Assembly (NCBI RefSeq): GCF_001854865.1
Contig: NZ_MDDW01000029.1
Location: 102,644 to 110,535, forward strand
DNA length: 7,892 nucleotides
Direction of reading: 5' to 3'
Origin: Rhizobium sp. LCM 4573
GTDB lineage: Bacteria > Pseudomonadota > Alphaproteobacteria > Rhizobiales > Rhizobiaceae
The translations under genes were made by a program, and so were the position numbers. The notes beneath the pieces are model-generated. The model had not been told where the DNA came from and searched no databases. It saw only the letters and a list, made by a program, of their open reading frames with translations. Position 1 is the first letter of the stretch. The number at the start of each line of letters is the position of its first letter. Shown here in pieces: positions 4,801 through 7,892 of the stretch.

Positions 4801-7713
4801 ATGACCGAGACAGCCGAAAAACTCGACTATTCGAAGACCCTCTATCTGCCCGAGACCGAATTTCCGATGCGCGCCGGCCTGCCGCAGAAGGAGCCGGAAC
4901 TGGTCGCACGCTGGCAGCAGATGGACCTTTATAAAAAGCTGCGCGCTTCCGCCGCCGGCCGCGAGAAGTTCGTCCTCCACGACGGCCCGCCCTATGCCAA
5001 CGGCAACATCCACATCGGCCACGCGCTGAACAAGATCCTGAAGGACGTCATCACCCGCTCGTTCCAGATGCGCGGCTATGACTCGAACTATGTGCCCGGC
5101 TGGGATTGCCACGGCCTACCGATCGAATGGAAGATCGAGGAGGAGAACTACCGCGCCAAGGGCAAGGCGAAGCCGGATTTGACCGAACCGGCGGCGATGA
5201 TCGAGTTCCGCCGCGAATGCCGCGCCTATGCCGAAAAATGGATCAAGGTGCAGACCGAGGAGTTCAAGCGCCTCGGCATCGTCGGCGATTTCGAGAACCC
5301 CTACTTGACGATGAATTTCCATGCGGAAGCGCGCATCGCCGGAGAGCTGTTGAAGATCGCCAGGAGCGGTCAGCTCTATCGTGGTTCCAAGCCGATCATG
5401 TGGTCGGTCGTCGAGCGCACCGCGCTGGCGGAAGCCGAAGTCGAATACCACGACTACGAAAGCGATACGATCTGGGTGAAATTCCCGGTCGCGCAGGGAC
5501 CTGAGCCTCTCTCCGGCAGCCATGTCGTCATCTGGACGACCACACCCTGGACGATCCCCGGAAACCGCGCGATCGCCTATTCACCGAAGGTCGCCTACGG
5601 CCTTTACGAGGTCACCGAGGCCGTCAACGATTTCGGCCCGCGTCCGGGCGAGAAGCTGATCTTTGCAGATGCCCTGGCGGAAGAAAGCTTCGCCAAGGCC
5701 AAGCTCCAGTACAAGCGCTTGCGCGGCATCTCGGCTGACGAGATGGCGGCCGTCACCTGCGCCCATCCGCTGAAAGGCCTTGCCGGCGGCTACGAATACC
5801 CCGTGCCGCTGCTCGCCGGCGAGCATGTGACCGACGATGCCGGTACTGGCTTCGTGCACACTGCGCCGAGCCATGGCCGCGAGGACTTCGAGACTTGGAT
5901 GGATCACATCCGCGAGCTGGAAGCCAAGGGCATCGAGACGAAGATCCCGTTCCCCGTCGATGACGGCGGCTTCTACACCGCCGATGCCCCCGGCCTCGAA
6001 GGCGCCCGCGTCATGGACGACAACGGCAAGAAGGGCGATGCCAACGACCGCGTCATCAAGGCGCTGATCGAGCATGACGCACTCTTCGCCCGCGGCCGGC
6101 TGAAACATTCCTATCCGCATTCCTGGCGGTCGAAGAAGCCGATCATCTTCCGCAATACGCCGCAATGGTTCGTCTATATGGACAAGGACCTTGCCGACGG
6201 GACGACGCTGCGCACCCGCGCCCTGAAGGCGATCGACGACACCCGCTTCGTGCCCGCCGCCGGCCAGAACCGCCTGCGTGCCATGATCGAGAGCCGCCCG
6301 GATTGGGTTCTCTCGCGCCAGCGCGCCTGGGGCGTGCCGATCTGCGTCTTCGTGGACGAGCATGGCGAGGTTTTGGCCGACGACGCCGTCAACGCGCGCA
6401 TCCTCGAAGCCTTCGAGAAGGAAGGCGCTGATGCCTGGTTTGCGGCCGGCGCCAAGGAACGCTTCCTCGGCAACGGGCACGATCCGGCCAAGTGGACGCA
6501 GGTCATGGATATCCTCGACGTCTGGTTCGATTCGGGCTCGACGCACACCTTCACGCTGGAGGATCGTCCGGACCTGAAATGGCCGGCGGACGTCTATCTC
6601 GAAGGCTCGGACCAGCATCGCGGCTGGTTCCATTCCTCGCTGCTCGAATCCGCCGCCACCCGCGGCCGCGCGCCCTATGACACGGTCGTCACCCATGGCT
6701 TCACCATGGATGAGAAGGGCGAGAAGATGTCGAAGTCCAAGGGCAATGTCGTGGCGCCTCAGGACGTCATGAAGGATGCCGGCGCCGATATCCTGCGGCT
6801 CTGGGTCATGACCACCGACTATTGGGAGGATCAGCGCCTCGGAAAGGCGATCATCCAGACCAATGTCGATGCCTATCGCAAGCTCCGCAACACCATCCGC
6901 TGGATGCTCGGCACGCTCGCCCATGACGAGGGCGAAGAGATCGCCTATGCCGATCTGCCTGAGCTGGAAAAGCTGATGCTGCACCGGCTGTCCGAGCTGG
7001 ATAAGCTGGTTCGCGAAGGCTACGACGCGTTCGACTTCAAGCGTATCGCCCGGTCGCTCATCGATTTCTCGAATGTCGAGCTCTCGGCCTTCTATTTCGA
7101 TATCCGCAAGGATGCGCTCTATTGCGATGCACCGTCCTCGCTCCGCCGTAGGGCGGCACTCGCCGTTATCCGCAGGATCTTCGACTGCACGGTGACCTGG
7201 CTTGCACCCATGCTGCCGTTCACCACGGAGGAAGCCTGGCTGTCGCGCAATCCATCCGCAGTCTCGGTGCATCTGGAACAGTTCCCGGCCGTACCGGCGG
7301 AATGGCAGAACGAAGCACTGGCGGGGAAATGGGCAAATGTCCGCCGCGTCCGCTCGGTCGTCACCGGAGCGCTGGAAATCGAGCGCAAGGACAAGCGGAT
7401 CGGCTCCTCTCTGGAGGCTGCACCCGTCGTGCATGTCGCCGATCCGGAACTGCTGGCGGCGCTGAAGGGGCAGGATCTTGCGGAGATCTGCATCACCTCC
7501 GCCATCTCCGTCGTGGCGGGCGAAGGTCCGGCCGATGCCTTCCGTCTGCGCGAGGTGCCGGGCGTGGCCGTCGAGCCGAAGTTGGCGGAGGGCGTGAAAT
7601 GCGCCCGCTCCTGGCGGGTGACGAAGGATGTCGGCGCCGATCCCGAATATCCGGATGTTTCCGCGCGCGATGCGGCGGCGCTGCGTGAGCTCGCCGCTCT
7701 CGGGCGTCTCTGA
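4801..7713 (+). CDS. ileS: Isoleucine--tRNA ligase (isoleucyl-tRNA synthetase)
   Basis: A 970-residue class I aminoacyl-tRNA synthetase that charges tRNA-Ile in the cytoplasm. The catalytic fold carries HIGH at 71-74 (within [10 protein letters not shown]), [10 protein letters not shown] at 100-109, SRQRAWG at 505-511, [10 protein letters not shown] at 601-610 and KMSKS at 642-646. The inserted editing domain, which hydrolyses Val-tRNA-Ile, shows WTTTPWT (245-251) and [15 protein letters not shown] (348-362), with Asp362 in the place of the conserved editing Asp. The anticodon-binding helical region covers roughly 690-860. The C-terminal zinc-finger region is recognisable but has lost most ligands: C934 remains, the second Cys is S937, and the later pair is S954 and D957. 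The ATG at 4801 is preceded by a modest AGAGAAG and gives the expected [18 protein letters not shown] start. The length is slightly above the 939 of E. coli IleRS. It is separated from ribF by the divergently oriented toxin-antitoxin module. Confidence 0.98.
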   Translation: MTETAEKLDYSKTLYLPETEFPMRAGLPQKEPELVARWQQMDLYKKLRASAAGREKFVLHDGPPYANGNIHIGHALNKILKDVITRSFQMRGYDSNYVPGWDCHGLPIEWKIEEENYRAKGKAKPDLTEPAAMIEFRRECRAYAEKWIKVQTEEFKRLGIVGDFENPYLTMNFHAEARIAGELLKIARSGQLYRGSKPIMWSVVERTALAEAEVEYHDYESDTIWVKFPVAQGPEPLSGSHVVIWTTTPWTIPGNRAIAYSPKVAYGLYEVTEAVNDFGPRPGEKLIFADALAEESFAKAKLQYKRLRGISADEMAAVTCAHPLKGLAGGYEYPVPLLAGEHVTDDAGTGFVHTAPSHGREDFETWMDHIRELEAKGIETKIPFPVDDGGFYTADAPGLEGARVMDDNGKKGDANDRVIKALIEHDALFARGRLKHSYPHSWRSKKPIIFRNTPQWFVYMDKDLADGTTLRTRALKAIDDTRFVPAAGQNRLRAMIESRPDWVLSRQRAWGVPICVFVDEHGEVLADDAVNARILEAFEKEGADAWFAAGAKERFLGNGHDPAKWTQVMDILDVWFDSGSTHTFTLEDRPDLKWPADVYLEGSDQHRGWFHSSLLESAATRGRAPYDTVVTHGFTMDEKGEKMSKSKGNVVAPQDVMKDAGADILRLWVMTTDYWEDQRLGKAIIQTNVDAYRKLRNTIRWMLGTLAHDEGEEIAYADLPELEKLMLHRLSELDKLVREGYDAFDFKRIARSLIDFSNVELSAFYFDIRKDALYCDAPSSLRRRAALAVIRRIFDCTVTWLAPMLPFTTEEAWLSRNPSAVSVHLEQFPAVPAEWQNEALAGKWANVRRVRSVVTGALEIERKDKRIGSSLEAAPVVHVADPELLAALKGQDLAEICITSAISVVAGEGPADAFRLREVPGVAVEPKLAEGVKCARSWRVTKDVGADPEYPDVSARDAAALRELAALGRL

Positions 7714-7724
7714 TTGTTGAAGTG

Positions 7725-7755
7725 CCGGATCATTGCGCTTCGGCGCGTGATCCGG
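7725..7755 (+). terminator. Strong hairpin with UUCG tetraloop after ileS
   Basis: CCGGATCA (7725-7732) pairs perfectly with TGATCCGG (7748-7755). Inside, GCGC (7735-7738) pairs with GCGC (7743-7746) around TTCG, giving the extra-stable C(UUCG)G tetraloop. The two stems are joined by TT on one side and G on the other. The hairpin begins 12 bases after the ileS stop. The sequence that follows is TAAATCT and not a T-run, so it may act as a weak terminator or mainly protect the 3' end of the mRNA. Confidence 0.55.
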
Positions 7756-7762
7756 TAAATCT

Positions 7763-7797
7763 GCCCGAAATTGGCCGGATTTTTCCGGCAGTCGGGC
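7763..7797 (+). terminator. Second, nested hairpin between ileS and the next gene
   Basis: GCCCGA (7763-7768) pairs with TCGGGC (7792-7797). Inside it GCCGGA (7774-7779) pairs with TCCGGC (7784-7789) around a TTTT loop. Unequal linkers of 5 and 2 bases join the two stems. No T-run follows, so it could be a second termination or processing element, or a site regulating the downstream gene. Confidence 0.4.
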
Positions 7798-7853
7798 TAT
7801 TGGAGTAATCTCGCAGGCGTCATGGACGGGTGCCTGTCGATGGAAGGGTTTTC

Positions 7854-7892
7854 ATGAAGACGACACATGCGTTTCGTGCCGGCATGGGCGTG
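7854..7892 (+). CDS. Start of an unidentified gene (runs off the window)
   Basis: The ATG at 7854 opens a frame that stays open for 13 codons to the window edge (MKTTHAFRAGMGV). GGAAGG at 7842-7847 stands 6 bases before it, a good ribosome binding site. A Lys and an Arg early in the sequence could mark the start of a signal peptide, but the hydrophobic core would lie outside the window. Too little is present to name the family. It does not resemble the start of lspA, which follows ileS in enterobacteria. Confidence 0.6.
   Translation, partial: MKTTHAFRAGMGV

Noticed and set aside
5581..7434. Long open frame on the - strand opposite ileS (617 codons)
   Set aside because: It mirrors the well-supported ileS codons and shows no family signature; a codon-bias artefact.
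1..7892. CRISPR array, tRNA/rRNA gene, insertion sequence or phage-defence island
   Set aside because: No regularly spaced repeats, no tRNA or rRNA signature and no transposase or integrase frame were seen. Nothing supports a previously undescribed system.

Overview
The window reads as ordinary, GC-rich alphaproteobacterial chromosome, most likely Rhizobiaceae (Rhizobium, Agrobacterium, Ensifer or a relative). This assignment rests on the wording of the IleS, RibF and HAD-IIA proteins and on the adjacency of the HAD-IIA gene and ribF. It is judged from memory of the families, with no search run.

Layout. (1) Positions 2-1850 hold a chromate-resistance pair on the + strand: the C-terminal part of a ChrB protein, cut by the window edge, and 7 bases later a full two-domain ChrA chromate exporter. 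(2) Positions 1942-3790 hold a HAD class IIA hydrolase and, 16 bases later, ribF, the bifunctional riboflavin kinase/FAD synthetase. They are probably co-transcribed. (3) Positions 3787-4514 on the - strand hold a two-gene toxin-antitoxin module, a Phd/YefM-type antitoxin followed by a PIN-domain (VapC-like) RNase toxin. The two are coupled by a GTGA overlap, and the toxin's stop codon overlaps the ribF stop codon on the other strand. A good sigma70-type promoter and an inverted repeat lie just upstream of the antitoxin. (4) Positions 4801-7713 hold ileS, a complete isoleucyl-tRNA synthetase. (5) Positions 7714-7853 contain two strong hairpins. The first 13 codons of another + strand gene, with a good ribosome binding site, then run off the end.

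How it fits together. ribF and ileS are neighbours in many Proteobacteria. Here the toxin-antitoxin module sits between them in the opposite orientation, with lower GC in the lines I counted (47-57% against 65% in a line of ileS). It looks like an inserted accessory element. The chrBA pair is a second accessory function next to core genes. I found no CRISPR array, tRNA, rRNA, insertion sequence or clearly undescribed system. The most useful second looks are the toxin-antitoxin promoter/operator, the loss of the C-terminal zinc ligands in IleS, the Asp-to-Trp change in the HAD active-site motif, and the hairpins around ileS.
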